The notes under the pieces were generated by a model. It had not been told where the DNA came from. It did not search any database and saw only the letters and a program-made list of their open reading frames with translations. Below, piece after piece: positions 1 to 8,374 of a stretch of DNA of 64,000 nucleotides. The position numbers were made by a program, and so were the translations under genes. Each line of letters opens with the position of its first letter. The stretch's first letter is position 1. This DNA comes from JBKHYJ01 sp046565505 (lineage in GTDB: Bacteria > Acidobacteriota > Blastocatellia > UBA7656), in NCBI GenBank assembly GCA_046565505.1, contig JBKHYJ010000028.1, positions 1 to 64,000 of the forward strand. The letters run 5' to 3'.

Positions 1-43
1 AAGTGATAAAGCTTGAGCTAGAGAGGGCACTTGGGTGCTCACG

Positions 44-98
44 GGCGTTCCTCCTGAAGAAGTTGGTGTTTAGCAACCTCATTCTACAGAGGAACGCC
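44..98. repeat. 10-bp inverted repeat with 35-nt spacer
   Basis: GGCGTTCCTC at 44-53 is perfectly complementary to GAGGAACGCC at 89-98. A smaller GTTG/CAAC pair sits inside (62-65 and 74-77), so the transcript could fold into a nested stem-loop. It lies just past the stop codon of the minus-strand permease. There is no clear U-tract, so a Rho-independent terminator is not convincing. It could be a small RNA, part of a mobile-element end cut by the window edge, or a structured 3' end. Confidence 0.5.
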
Positions 99-156
99 TC
101 CTTCTTTTAGAGAATGAATAGACCCTGTCGACTCACGTTCGGATCGCGCGCCACTT

Positions 157-1521
157 TTAATGCAACCCGGGGACTGCGTACCTCAAGACGAACAGGGCGG
201 CGAAAACGTATATCAGCCAGTGCGCCTCGCGCGCGCGGCCGGTCACGAGCTTAAGCAGCGCGTGGGAGATGAACCCGAACGCGATACCGTCCGTGATGCT
301 GAAAGTCAGAGGTATCAGCACCAGCGTCAGAAACGCCGGGAGCGCGTCGGTGAAATCATCCCAATCCACGTCGCGCACGGAGCGAATCATCAGGCTCCCT
401 ACGACGATTAGCGCAGGCGAGGTGACCGGGTAGAGAACGTAGGTACGCGCCACCTGCTTGCCTTCGATCAAAATCATGTCCGGCACCGCGTAGCCCCCGC
501 TTATCGCATGCACGATGGGCGAGAAAAAGAGCGCTACGAGAAACAACCCGGCCACGACCAGCGCGGCAAGCCCTGTCCGCCCGCCAGCCGCCACGCCTGA
601 CGCGCTTTCGATGTAACTGACCATCGTCGTGTTTCCCACTAGCGACGAGCCGACCGTGCCGACCGCGTCGGCCAGGAGCGCGCGCCCTACGCGGGGCAGT
701 TTCCCGTTCTTCATCAGGCCGGATTGTTTGGCGATGCCTATCAGCGACCCCACAGTGTCGAAGAGGTCGAGGAAGAAAAAGATGAATATGATGGCAAACA
801 GGTTTTGCTTCAAGGCGCCGATCACGTCCAGTTTCAGCGCGGTCGGGGCGACCGACGGGGGCAGGCTTACGACCGAGCCGGGGTTCTTTACCACCCCGAG
901 CGGTATGCCGGCGAAGGCGGCCGCCAGAATGCCGAACAGAATCGCGCCCTTCACGCCGCGGGCCATCAGGATAATTGTCGCGGCAAGTCCCAGCAAGGCG
1001 ACGAGCGTCGGCCTGGCGCTCAAATCGCCTAGCGTGACGAACGTATTCGGCTCCAGGCGGACCAACCCCGCCCACTCCAGGCCTATCAAGGTGACGAGCA
1101 ACCCTATTCCGGCCGCTATTGCAGACTTGAGCGATTCGGGCACGGCCGCGACTATTTGCTCGCGCAAGCCGAACGAGGAGGTAGCTACGAAGATCATTCC
1201 AGACACGAAGACCGCGCCGAGCGCGACCTGCCAGGGAATCCCCATCGTCAACACTACAATGTAAGCGAAGAAGAAATTGTGGCCCATCGCGGGGGCCACC
1301 GCCACGGGGTAGTTCGCCAGGAACGCCATCAGCACGGTCGCGAATGCCGTCGCCAGGCAGGTCGAAGTGAAGACCGCGCCGGCGTCCATCCCGGCCGCGC
1401 CCAGCACGACCGGCTGAACGAATATTATGTAAGCCATGGTGGCAAAGGTCGTCACCCCCGCCAGCGCCTCCGTGCGCAGGCTGGCGCCGTTCTCTTCGAG
1501 CTTGAAGTATTCCTTTAGCAT
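157..1521 (-). CDS. NCS2-family nucleobase permease (AzgA/COG2252-like)
   Basis: Multi-spanning inner-membrane transporter, 454 aa, the usual length of the AzgA-like branch of NCS2 (proton-linked uptake of adenine, guanine or hypoxanthine). The family signature LFDTVGSLIG is present in the middle of the protein, and most of the rest is hydrophobic helices of about 20 residues. The first substrate-site motif reads APAMGHNFFF, whereas relatives usually have PGMGLNA(Y/F)F, so specificity may be altered. The region upstream of ATG 1521 is pyrimidine-rich and has no Shine-Dalgarno sequence. It stands alone, with no purine gene nearby. The family call is firm; the substrate is inferred. Confidence 0.85.
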   Translation of the reverse strand: MLKEYFKLEENGASLRTEALAGVTTFATMAYIIFVQPVVLGAAGMDAGAVFTSTCLATAFATVLMAFLANYPVAVAPAMGHNFFFAYIVVLTMGIPWQVALGAVFVSGMIFVATSSFGLREQIVAAVPESLKSAIAAGIGLLVTLIGLEWAGLVRLEPNTFVTLGDLSARPTLVALLGLAATIILMARGVKGAILFGILAAAFAGIPLGVVKNPGSVVSLPPSVAPTALKLDVIGALKQNLFAIIFIFFFLDLFDTVGSLIGIAKQSGLMKNGKLPRVGRALLADAVGTVGSSLVGNTTMVSYIESASGVAAGGRTGLAALVVAGLFLVALFFSPIVHAISGGYAVPDMILIEGKQVARTYVLYPVTSPALIVVGSLMIRSVRDVDWDDFTDALPAFLTLVLIPLTFSITDGIAFGFISHALLKLVTGRAREAHWLIYVFAALFVLRYAVPGLH

Positions 1522-1680
1522 GATGAAAGGGCGAAGGAAGATGTCAGGGGGCGTCAGTTAAAGAGCGCAGGTGACGGCAGTAGCCGCGAAAGGGCTCAAC
1601 AGCCATTCCTTTGCCCGTAGCTTTACGTCCGGGGCTTTCGTTTCCGGGCAGGTCGGGGCGCCCGCCCCCTTGATTCTTCT

Positions 1681-1974
1681 TTAACTTTGATTTTGCCGCT
1701 TCGAGACGTGCGGCTTGAGCTTTGAATAACGTTCGAGAACTTCCTGCTTATGATTGGGGCTGGCGTTATCGAGTATAACGTGACGAACCATAACAAGGAG
1801 CTTTTCACGGCGGCCGGCGAACCTGCCCGTCAGCGGGTTCTGACCCGTCACATCCACGAGTCCCTCGCGCACCCACTGCCAGAATTGTTTCTGGGTGGTC
1901 CAGAACTCGTTGTCATTCGCGCACACTATTCGCGCCGTCTTCTTACCTTTGCTCTTGGATGGTTGTGATTGCAT
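1681..1974 (-). CDS. Small hypothetical protein, 97 aa
   Basis: Not recognised. A soluble basic protein with a Lys-rich N-terminus followed by a Trp/Gln-rich stretch (FWTTQKQFWQWVREG) and a conserved-looking helical C-terminal half. ATG at 1974 follows AAGGA closely. An overlapping 61-aa frame (1623-1808) was not chosen because it has a weaker start and low-complexity composition. It could be a small DNA- or RNA-binding protein, but nothing in the sequence decides this. It is followed by a GC-rich segment leading to the permease. Confidence 0.5.
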   Translation of the reverse strand: MQSQPSKSKGKKTARIVCANDNEFWTTQKQFWQWVREGLVDVTGQNPLTGRFAGRREKLLVMVRHVILDNASPNHKQEVLERYSKLKPHVSKRQNQS

Positions 1975-2046
1975 ATTCCTTGCTACTTTACCCGATCCGG
2001 CCGAACCAAATTCTCAACCGCTCAGACCCCGCAAAGCCTCATCAAT

Positions 2047-2286
2047 TCATCTCCGGTTGAACAGCCAGAGAACCAAGGTCAAGATCAAGCTCAGAAGGAT
2101 CGACGTGACCAGGGGGAAATAGAATCGCCAGTTGCCGCGCTCGACGTAGATGTCGCCCGGCAGCCTGCCGATCCTCAGGCCCGGAAACTTCCCCGCCACC
2201 ACCAAAGCTATGCCTAAGACGACGATTACGGCGCCGAAAACGATCAAGTACCTGCCGATTATCCCCAGACCTTCAGGCATTGCCAT
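2047..2286 (-). CDS. DUF2905 family small membrane protein
   Basis: 79 aa with two hydrophobic helices (about residues 9-33 and 57-76) separated by a short polar loop containing GRLPGDIYVERGNWRFYFP. This loop is the hallmark of DUF2905 proteins, which have no assigned function. The length matches the family. ATG occurs at 2286 and again at 2280, with no clear ribosome-binding site before either. The upstream region carries one arm of the AT-rich inverted repeat at 2293-2367. Confidence 0.8.
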   Translation of the reverse strand: MAMPEGLGIIGRYLIVFGAVIVVLGIALVVAGKFPGLRIGRLPGDIYVERGNWRFYFPLVTSILLSLILTLVLWLFNRR

Positions 2287-2292
2287 TTTGGA

Positions 2293-2367
2293 TTTTAGAT
2301 TTTGGATTGAAGAAACTTATTCTCTGACGAGATAGATCAATCGAGTTCCGCGATCCAAAATCTAAAA
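2293..2367. repeat. 15-bp AT-rich perfect inverted repeat
   Basis: TTTTAGATTTTGGAT at 2293-2307 is matched by ATCCAAAATCTAAAA at 2353-2367, with a 45-nt spacer. It fills the gap between sucD (stop at 2376) and the DUF2905 gene (start 2286), both on the minus strand. The arms are far more AT-rich than their surroundings. It could be a terminator-like structure for sucD or a dispersed repeat or miniature element. Confidence 0.7.
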
Positions 2368-2375
2368 CCTGAACC

Positions 2376-3245
2376 TCACCTCAGTGCTTCGGCCACGCGC
2401 GCGCCGATGTCGGCGGGGCTTTTGACTACGTGTATGCCCGCCTCCTGCATCGCAGCCATTTTTTCCGCGGCGGTCCCCTTCCCCCCGGCGATGATGGCGC
2501 CCGCGTGCCCCATGCGGCGGCCGGGCGGGGCCGTCTGCCCCGCGATAAAGCCTACCACGGGTTTCGTCATGTGCTCGCGCACGAACTGCGCCGCCTGCTC
2601 TTCGGCCGTGCCGCCGATTTCGCCGATCATTACGACGGCTTCCGTCTCAGGGTCCTGCTCGAACAGCTTCAGCGCGTCTAAGAAATTCGTCCCGATCACG
2701 GGGTCGCCGCCGATCCCTATGGCCGTCGATTGGCCCATCCCGAGGTGCGTGAGCTGATGCACGGCTTCGTAGGTTAACGTCCCGCTGCGCGAGACGACGC
2801 CCACGCGCCCCTCCGCGTGAATGTGACCGGGCATGATGCCTATCTTGCACTTGCCGGGCGAGATGATGCCCGGGCAGTTCGGGCCGATCAGCCGCGTCGG
2901 GCGGTCGCGCAGGTAATCGAACGCGCGGACCATGTCGAGGGCAGGTATGCCTTCCGTTATACAGACGGCGAGCGGCAGGCCGGCGTCGGCGGCCTCCATT
3001 ATCGCGTCCGCGGCGAACGGGGGCGGCACGTAAATGACGCTGGCATTCGCACCCGTTTTCGCCACGGCTTCGGCCAGGGTGTCGAACACGGGCACGCCCT
3101 CGTGCTCGGTGCCGCCTTTGCCGGGGGTGACCCCGGCTACAATTCTGGTCCCATACGCGATCATCTGCTGCGTATGAAACGAGCCTTCCTTGCCCGTTAT
3201 GCCCTGCACGACGACGCGCGTGCTTTTATCAACGAGTATGCTCAA
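2376..3245 (-). CDS. sucD: Succinyl-CoA ligase (ADP-forming) subunit alpha
   Basis: Catalyses, with the beta subunit, succinyl-CoA plus ADP and phosphate to succinate plus ATP in the TCA cycle. The 289-aa length is standard. The N-terminal CoA-binding domain shows VQGITGKEGSFHTQQM, the central part has GPNCPGIISPGKCKIG, and the C-terminal region has MGHAGAIIAGGKGTA, which carries the phosphohistidine loop. The start is TTG at 3245, preceded by GGGAGAGA at good spacing; no ATG fits. sucC is not adjacent, unlike in many genomes. Confidence 0.95.
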   Translation of the reverse strand: MSILVDKSTRVVVQGITGKEGSFHTQQMIAYGTRIVAGVTPGKGGTEHEGVPVFDTLAEAVAKTGANASVIYVPPPFAADAIMEAADAGLPLAVCITEGIPALDMVRAFDYLRDRPTRLIGPNCPGIISPGKCKIGIMPGHIHAEGRVGVVSRSGTLTYEAVHQLTHLGMGQSTAIGIGGDPVIGTNFLDALKLFEQDPETEAVVMIGEIGGTAEEQAAQFVREHMTKPVVGFIAGQTAPPGRRMGHAGAIIAGGKGTAAEKMAAMQEAGIHVVKSPADIGARVAEALR

Positions 3246-3422
3246 ATCTCTCTCCCATATCTTGCTTTAAAAGAATCACGATGAGTTTCAGACGGGAAAA
3301 ATATAACACGAAGCCGTGACCAGTGACGAGCTACAACGTAAGGGGTGAGGCGCGGGCCGTGAGCGGCACGGCGCCGGGTCGCGGGCCTCAAGCCCCGCGG
3401 TATATTCCATCCCGCGCTGGCC

Positions 3423-4256
3423 TCACAGGTACGAGCCGCCCGTGACTAGCAGGACATGCCCCGTCACGTAATCCGAAAGCGGCGAGGCGAGAAACAGCAC
3501 GGGGCCGGCGGCTTCGTCGGGGGTGCCGGGCCTGCCGAGGGGGATGAAATTCTTCGCCATCTGCCGCATGGATTCCGGGATGCCCAGCTCGACCTCTTTG
3601 CCCTCGACCTGTATCTTTTCCTGGTTCCCCTTCGCCTGGGTCAGGCGCGTTTCGATGAAGCCATAGGCGACGGCGTTGACGTTAATATTGAAGCGGCCCC
3701 ACTCTTTCGCCATAGTCTTTGTGACCCCGACGATGCCCATCTTGCCGGCGGAATAATTCACCTGCCCTGGGTTGCCGGCGACCCCCGAAGTCGAAGAGAC
3801 GTTGATGATCTTGCGGCTGACGCGGCGGCCTTCGGCAATCTCCTGCTTGGCGACATCGCGCATGTAAGGCGCGGCGGCGCGTATGATGCGGAAGGGCGCG
3901 GTGAGGTGAACTTCGATCATCGCGTACCACTGCTCGTCGGTCATATTCTGAATCACCGCGTCCCACGTGTAGCCCGCGTTGTTGACCAGAATATCTATCC
4001 CGCCGAACGACTCCGCGGCCGTACTGACCAGCCGGCCCGGGAACTCCGCGTCCGTCACGCTGCCGGCCGCCACTACGGCGCGGCCCCCCGCGTCGGTTAT
4101 TTCTTTAGCCGTGGCCTGCGCCACTTCCGCGTCTATGTCGTTGATGACGACCGACGCGCCATGATGGGCGAATAGCATCGCTATGCTGCGGCCTATGCCG
4201 CGCCCGGAGCCGGTGACGATCGCTGACTTTCCTTGCAGGAGCCTGTAATCTGCCAT
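3423..4256 (-). CDS. SDR-family NAD(P)-dependent oxidoreductase (FabG-like)
   Basis: 277-aa classical short-chain dehydrogenase. It has the Rossmann motif TGSGRGIG near residue 15, NNAG near 90, the catalytic Ser in INVSST, and YSAGK (Tyr/Lys pair). A charged insert of roughly 10-15 residues (RDVAKQEIAEGRRVSRK) precedes the catalytic Ser strand and is longer than in FabG. ATG 4256 follows GAGAGG. The substrate is unknown: 3-ketoacyl-ACP/CoA or another secondary alcohol are possible. It has no fatty-acid synthesis neighbours. Confidence 0.85.
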   Translation of the reverse strand: MADYRLLQGKSAIVTGSGRGIGRSIAMLFAHHGASVVINDIDAEVAQATAKEITDAGGRAVVAAGSVTDAEFPGRLVSTAAESFGGIDILVNNAGYTWDAVIQNMTDEQWYAMIEVHLTAPFRIIRAAAPYMRDVAKQEIAEGRRVSRKIINVSSTSGVAGNPGQVNYSAGKMGIVGVTKTMAKEWGRFNINVNAVAYGFIETRLTQAKGNQEKIQVEGKEVELGIPESMRQMAKNFIPLGRPGTPDEAAGPVLFLASPLSDYVTGHVLLVTGGSYL

Positions 4257-4449
4257 ATCGAATCCCTCTCATGTGACGTGGAGTATCGCGGCGGCGAGCG
4301 TCGCGCAACACGTGATAATACACAACCCTCCACGGCCGCGCCATCCGCCCTCAGGCCGGGCGGCCCGGGCGGCAGAGTTTTTGAGTTCAAATGTGCGGGC
4401 GCAAGTGTAATACTTACTGTTTCGTACGACGCCTTAGGAGGGTGAAAGG

Positions 4450-4977
4450 GTGTGGTTGATTCAGTGGGCCGGCTCTCTATCTAAGACCAATGAGTTCGGC
4501 ATCCCCATAAGAAATTTTGCCAGGGTGGTTGATACGATTTACAGGGGCGCGCTGCCCGACGCGGAAGGCTACCGCGCGCTGGTGGAGAAGCTAGGGGTCT
4601 TCAGAGTTTGCAGCATCATCGAGCATGAAAGCCAGGAAGACAGGAAGCGCGCGCTCGACGCGGGGATCAAGGAATGGCGTTACATCCCTTTCTCAGACAA
4701 GGACGCGCCGCCCCTGAATCGCGTAAGGGAATGGCTCGACTACATTCGCACGTCGAAGAAGAAGGGCCCGATCTTCACACACTGTAGGGGCGGCAGGCAC
4801 CGCACGGGGGTGCTCGTCGGGGTGTTCAGGGTCACAGACTGCGGGTGGACGAAGGACCAGGCCTTCGCCGAAATGAATAAGTACGGCTGGTACGCGGCGC
4901 TCGGGCACAGGCCGCTTAAAGACTGGTTCTTCGGCGAGTTTGATCCCGAAGACTACCGCAAAGAGTCACCGTCATGA
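4450..4977 (+). CDS. Dual-specificity/tyrosine phosphatase-like protein
   Basis: 175 aa, soluble. The phosphatase P-loop is FTHCRGGRHRTG, fitting C-x5-R with the nucleophilic Cys and phosphate-binding Arg. A likely general acid lies in PFSDKDAPP upstream. The N-terminal part (NFARVVDTIYRGALP) resembles the compact DSP/PTP-NADK type of bacterial phosphatases. GTG at 4450 was chosen because AGGAGG at 4436-4441 lies 8 nt upstream. It is transcribed divergently from the SDR gene. It could act on phosphoproteins, inositol phosphates or other small phosphates. Confidence 0.8.
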   Translation: MWLIQWAGSLSKTNEFGIPIRNFARVVDTIYRGALPDAEGYRALVEKLGVFRVCSIIEHESQEDRKRALDAGIKEWRYIPFSDKDAPPLNRVREWLDYIRTSKKKGPIFTHCRGGRHRTGVLVGVFRVTDCGWTKDQAFAEMNKYGWYAALGHRPLKDWFFGEFDPEDYRKESPS

Positions 4978-5026
4978 CGGCCAGCGTAACGCGGCCGGAG
5001 CCCTATGGGTTCGACCGTAACATGGG

Positions 5027-6088
5027 CTAAGCGAAGACTGATTGGTAGGAGTCTCCGTAATCGCTTACGCGCTTGAGCTGGTTGATGCGCTCGCGTATGG
5101 CCCTCGTGAAACTCTCGACCTCTTCGCTCGTCGCCCCGCTGGCGAGCAGGCCATCGCGGATCTGCTCGTCCGTAATCCGCCCGACGTACTGGTAAACCCA
5201 GCGTACGTCTTCGACGCTTATCCCGTCCGTCGCGTCCTCTGTTCTTTGCCCGACGTAGCCCCACTTCACCATCCCGTTTTCGACGCCCTTAACAAACTCC
5301 GGCGTCTGGGATTCATACCCGGCCGGGTCCCATTTCCCCCTGAAGACCACGCTCCCCCAGCGGCCCATCGAAGCGCCCCAATCAATGATCAAGTACCGCG
5401 CCTCTACGCTCCCGCCCGGCAGCCTGTGTTGAAAGATGGCCGTGTTCGACCCGCGCGCCACGTCCCGCACGTCCTTGTTATCCCAGTTCGACGTCAGCAT
5501 CAACATTATCTTCAGGCCATTGAGTTCTTTCGTGCCCACGAAAGGATTGTCATTCCAGGCCCACCCATGCTCGTCAAACATTTTCTCTACGCCCTGTTCA
5601 TCCAGCTCGAACCGCGCGTCTTTGAAAGAGCAATCCTCGCCGACGCAGTCGCGCGCGCGCCCGAGCGTGCCCACGTCTTCGATCCGGCCGCCGGGCAGGA
5701 AGTAGGCGCTTTCGACGTAATAGCCGGCGGCCCACGCGAGCCTGATGGCGAACGTCTCCGAGCGCACCTCATCCCCCCACTTCACACGCCACGTGCGGCC
5801 CTTCGCGTCCCTGACCGACAGGCAAGGGTTTGACCCCGTCGCGTGCTCCTCCAGGAAATGAAAGGGGGGCGCTGGCGCGCCGCCCCGCGCGCCGGGCCCG
5901 TCGCGGAAATCAAGGCGCTCGACTGCTCCCGGGTCGCGCCAGATAGCCTTCCGTCGGGGCTGGAATGGGGCGGGGCCCGCCCGCCGTATTTTGTATAGTG
6001 AGACCGCCCACCAGAGTGTATAGATGCAGGCAATGACTAAAGCGGTCCCGATGATGGCTATGGAAATGACCTTGATCAGTGTCGGCAT
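5027..6088 (-). CDS. Membrane-anchored hypothetical protein
   Basis: About 353 aa with one N-terminal transmembrane helix (about residues 8-30) and a large C-terminal soluble domain. No confident family. The segments LTSNWDNKDVRD and YLIIDWGASMGRWG are arranged like the catalytic-loop and metal-binding Asp segments of divergent kinase folds (HipA/PI-kinase-like), but this is only a visual similarity. ATG 6088 is used; GTG 6091 is directly upstream. The reading frame is long and codon use matches neighbours, so it is a real gene. Confidence 0.7.
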   Translation of the reverse strand: MPTLIKVISIAIIGTALVIACIYTLWWAVSLYKIRRAGPAPFQPRRKAIWRDPGAVERLDFRDGPGARGGAPAPPFHFLEEHATGSNPCLSVRDAKGRTWRVKWGDEVRSETFAIRLAWAAGYYVESAYFLPGGRIEDVGTLGRARDCVGEDCSFKDARFELDEQGVEKMFDEHGWAWNDNPFVGTKELNGLKIMLMLTSNWDNKDVRDVARGSNTAIFQHRLPGGSVEARYLIIDWGASMGRWGSVVFRGKWDPAGYESQTPEFVKGVENGMVKWGYVGQRTEDATDGISVEDVRWVYQYVGRITDEQIRDGLLASGATSEEVESFTRAIRERINQLKRVSDYGDSYQSVFA

Positions 6089-6265
6089 CACTTTGGCCGC
6101 GCCGTGCGCGCGGAGTGAGTATCTTATCAGGCGGATTCAAGAATGTGGAAGGAGTCCGTCCCTCACAGGCTTATGGGGGCCGTCATAGCGGCGCTCGAAA
6201 ATCAGCCTTCAAGTAGGTCTCTCGAAAAAATGGCTTAGCATCAAAAAAGAGTTTTGCCCCTCGGA

Positions 6266-6625
6266 TTAATACTGACTCTGGGCGTGGAGTTCCTTAATCT
6301 TCTCCGCGAGCAAGTGCTGCGCCCGCGCCCTGGAGAGGTCATCGAGTATGGTCATCCAGTAGGCCTCGAAATCGCTTTCACTCGACAAGGGGTTGGCTAT
6401 CTTGAACCTGTGCCGGACGTCTTCCTTAAACATGGACTCATCGACAGGGCCGCCCGGCTCGTAAACAGTTCCGCGCGCCGCCCTCTTCTTCTCGTTTAGC
6501 TCGACGCACACGCGCCGGGCCTCAAGGTTGAGCCGCAGGCGGCCCTCCGCCTCGCGCACCCTGCGCTCCTGTTCGGCCCTCCTCGATTCAATCGAGTTAT
6601 CCGGTAATTCGGTCCCTCTCTTCAT
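6266..6625 (-). CDS. Hypothetical charged helical protein
   Basis: About 119 aa, not recognised. The first half is an Arg/Glu-rich helix or coiled coil (ESRRAEQERRVREAEGRL). The second half contains DFEAYWMTILDDLSRARAQ and is also predicted to be helical. ATG 6625 follows AAGG at about 7 nt; GTG 6631 is an alternative. No signal peptide or membrane segment. It has its own upstream intergenic region of about 300 bp. Confidence 0.55.
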   Translation of the reverse strand: MKRGTELPDNSIESRRAEQERRVREAEGRLRLNLEARRVCVELNEKKRAARGTVYEPGGPVDESMFKEDVRHRFKIANPLSSESDFEAYWMTILDDLSRARAQHLLAEKIKELHAQSQY

Positions 6626-6923
6626 GGTCACGCCTTATCCTCAAATTTCGTATGCAATAATCGCCTCGCACCGTACTGTTGTAAATACAAATCTAATACC
6701 GTAGCGACGCCATGCGTGACCATTCGATTAAGTGGGGCGAAGCTGTGACTTAGTAGGCGCACTTACCTTCGGCGTTGTTTTCTCAAGCCATGCATGATTT
6801 CAAAATGACTGTATAGGGCACCCGGACTTGTCAACGTGAATGTAGGACCGGTGATTGGCTGGATGAGGATTCAAGGTGCCGAATCTCTTTCAGGCGCGGG
6901 TGCGCCGGTACATGAAAAGAGAA
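6626..6923. other. Intergenic region with a small palindrome
   Basis: No convincing gene. It contains TTGTA-AA-TACAA at 6679-6690, about 55 bp upstream of the 6625 start codon on the minus strand. That is a plausible position for a repressor operator or simply an AT-rich promoter element. The surrounding 100 bp is locally AT-rich. The rest shows no structure by eye. Confidence 0.3.
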
Positions 6924-6945
6924 GAGGGGCTCTTTCGAGCCCCTC
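6924..6945 (-). terminator. Rho-independent terminator of the DUF1800-DUF1501 operon
   Basis: GAGGGGCTC (6924-6932) pairs perfectly with GAGCCCCTC (6937-6945) around a 4-nt loop. Read on the minus strand, the stem is followed by TTCTCTTTT, and it lies about 80 nt past the DUF1501 stop codon. Confidence 0.8.
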
Positions 6946-7025
6946 AAAACGTTGCTCCGCCGCATAGTCTATTCGACCGCCGGCGTGGCGCCGGCATGCC
7001 CAAGCCTCGCGCCGCGTCGAGCCAA

Positions 7026-8291
7026 TCACCCGCGAATGATGCCGCGGAAATTGGCAGGATTCGGGCTGAAGCCCGGGAAGATAGCGTTCAGGTTCGGCGC
7101 GCCCATGTGTCTGGAAACCACCTCCGCGAACACGTCTCGGAAGTCAGTCGTCAGGGCGAGGTCGCGCCCTTCGTATAATTGTTCGGCCGCGAGTCCGGGC
7201 CATTTGCCATACACCTTGCCGCCTTTGACCGGGCCGCCGAGCGCGAACAGACAACTGGCGTGGCCGTGGTCGGTCCCGCCCGACCCGTTCTGGCGAATCG
7301 TCCGCCCGAACTCTGTCATAGTAAGTATCACGACATTTCGCGCGCGGTCCCCGAGGTCGCGGTACAAGGCCGCTATCGCCTGGCTGAAATCCTGCAAGCG
7401 GTTAGCCAGTTGGCCGCGGGACGTGCCTTGATTCGCGTGCGTATCCCAGCCGCCTACGTCTGTGAAAGCGATTTCGACGCCCACGTCAGACTTTATCAAC
7501 TGGGCAATCTGAAGCAGCGCTTGCCCGAATGGCGAGCGCGGGTAGCTGGCGCCATTCGCGGGCGCGTACTGTTGCGGGTTCGCCTTCTTCAACATCTTCA
7601 CGGCCTCGAAAGCCTCCTTGCCAGTCCCATGAAGCATGTCGGCCGCCCCCTGCGCGTAAAGCTCCTCGAACCCTTTCGCGACCTGGTTATTCCCCTGACC
7701 CGCGCGCACGCCGAAGTCAGCTATGTTTGTCATCGCGATGGCCGGCGCGCTGCCCATCAGCGTGCGCGGCAGGTTGGCCGTCAATGACACGGCCCGGAAA
7801 GGCGAAGACTTAGGGTCCTTCTTGGCTGACATGTAGCGGTTGAGCCACCCGTCCGTAGCGCCTTTGTTGCCCGGCGTCCCGGCTTCCATATAGTCCTGCG
7901 CGTCGAAGTGCGAGCGCGTGTTGTCGGGCGAGCCGACCGCGTGAACTATCGCGAGGTTACCCGCGTCGTAAATCGGCTTGAACGGGGCGAGCGCGGGGTG
8001 CAGCCCGAAATACCCGTCAAGGTCTATCGCCGCCTCCGCGTTCCCTGTCTTCGGCTCAGGTATCGCTATGTTCGGGCGAACGCCGTAATAGCTCTTATCG
8101 CCGAACGGGACGACCATAGAGACGCCGTCGGCCGCGCCGCGCTGGAATATCGCTATGATGATCGGCCGGTCTTTGCCGGCGCCCCCGGCCGTCTGCGCGA
8201 AAGCCGCGCGCTTCAAAAACGAAGGGGTCGCGCCGAAGGCCGCCAGCGCCAGCCCTGATGATTTAAGGAAAAATCTTCTCGTCACTGCCAT
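7026..8291 (-). CDS. DUF1501 family Tat-exported protein
   Basis: 421 aa from the chosen start. It begins with a twin-arginine signal (TRRFFLKSSGLALAAFG, with an AFAQ cleavage-like end), so it should be exported folded. The body carries the alkaline-phosphatase/sulfatase-superfamily-like DUF1501 features RGAADGVSMVVP, GSPDNTRSHFDAQDYME and MTEFGRTIRQNGSGGTDHGHA. The function is unknown. The reading frame extends upstream to 8372, but ATG 8291 has GGGAGA before it and starts exactly at the signal peptide. It is co-oriented behind a DUF1800 gene, the standard pairing of these two families. Confidence 0.9.
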   Translation of the reverse strand: MAVTRRFFLKSSGLALAAFGATPSFLKRAAFAQTAGGAGKDRPIIIAIFQRGAADGVSMVVPFGDKSYYGVRPNIAIPEPKTGNAEAAIDLDGYFGLHPALAPFKPIYDAGNLAIVHAVGSPDNTRSHFDAQDYMEAGTPGNKGATDGWLNRYMSAKKDPKSSPFRAVSLTANLPRTLMGSAPAIAMTNIADFGVRAGQGNNQVAKGFEELYAQGAADMLHGTGKEAFEAVKMLKKANPQQYAPANGASYPRSPFGQALLQIAQLIKSDVGVEIAFTDVGGWDTHANQGTSRGQLANRLQDFSQAIAALYRDLGDRARNVVILTMTEFGRTIRQNGSGGTDHGHASCLFALGGPVKGGKVYGKWPGLAAEQLYEGRDLALTTDFRDVFAEVVSRHMGAPNLNAIFPGFSPNPANFRGIIRG

Positions 8292-8304
8292 CTTCTTATC
8301 TCCC

Positions 8305-8369
8305 GATTTCGGGCCGCGGGGCGATAGCCGATTCATCACGCTCCGGCCCGGCTCCCGCGGCCCGAAATC
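8305..8369. repeat. 16-bp perfect inverted repeat between DUF1800 and DUF1501
   Basis: GATTTCGGGCCGCGGG (8305-8320) and CCCGCGGCCCGAAATC (8354-8369) are exact complements with a 33-nt spacer. They occupy nearly the whole gap between the DUF1800 stop (8375) and the DUF1501 start (8291). In the operon transcript this would form a very stable stem just upstream of the DUF1501 ribosome-binding site. It may set expression ratio or mRNA stability. Confidence 0.8.
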
Positions 8370-8374
8370 CACTC

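Noticed and set aside
1623..1808. 61-aa minus-strand frame
   Set aside because: Overlaps the better supported 97-aa frame, low complexity, weak start.
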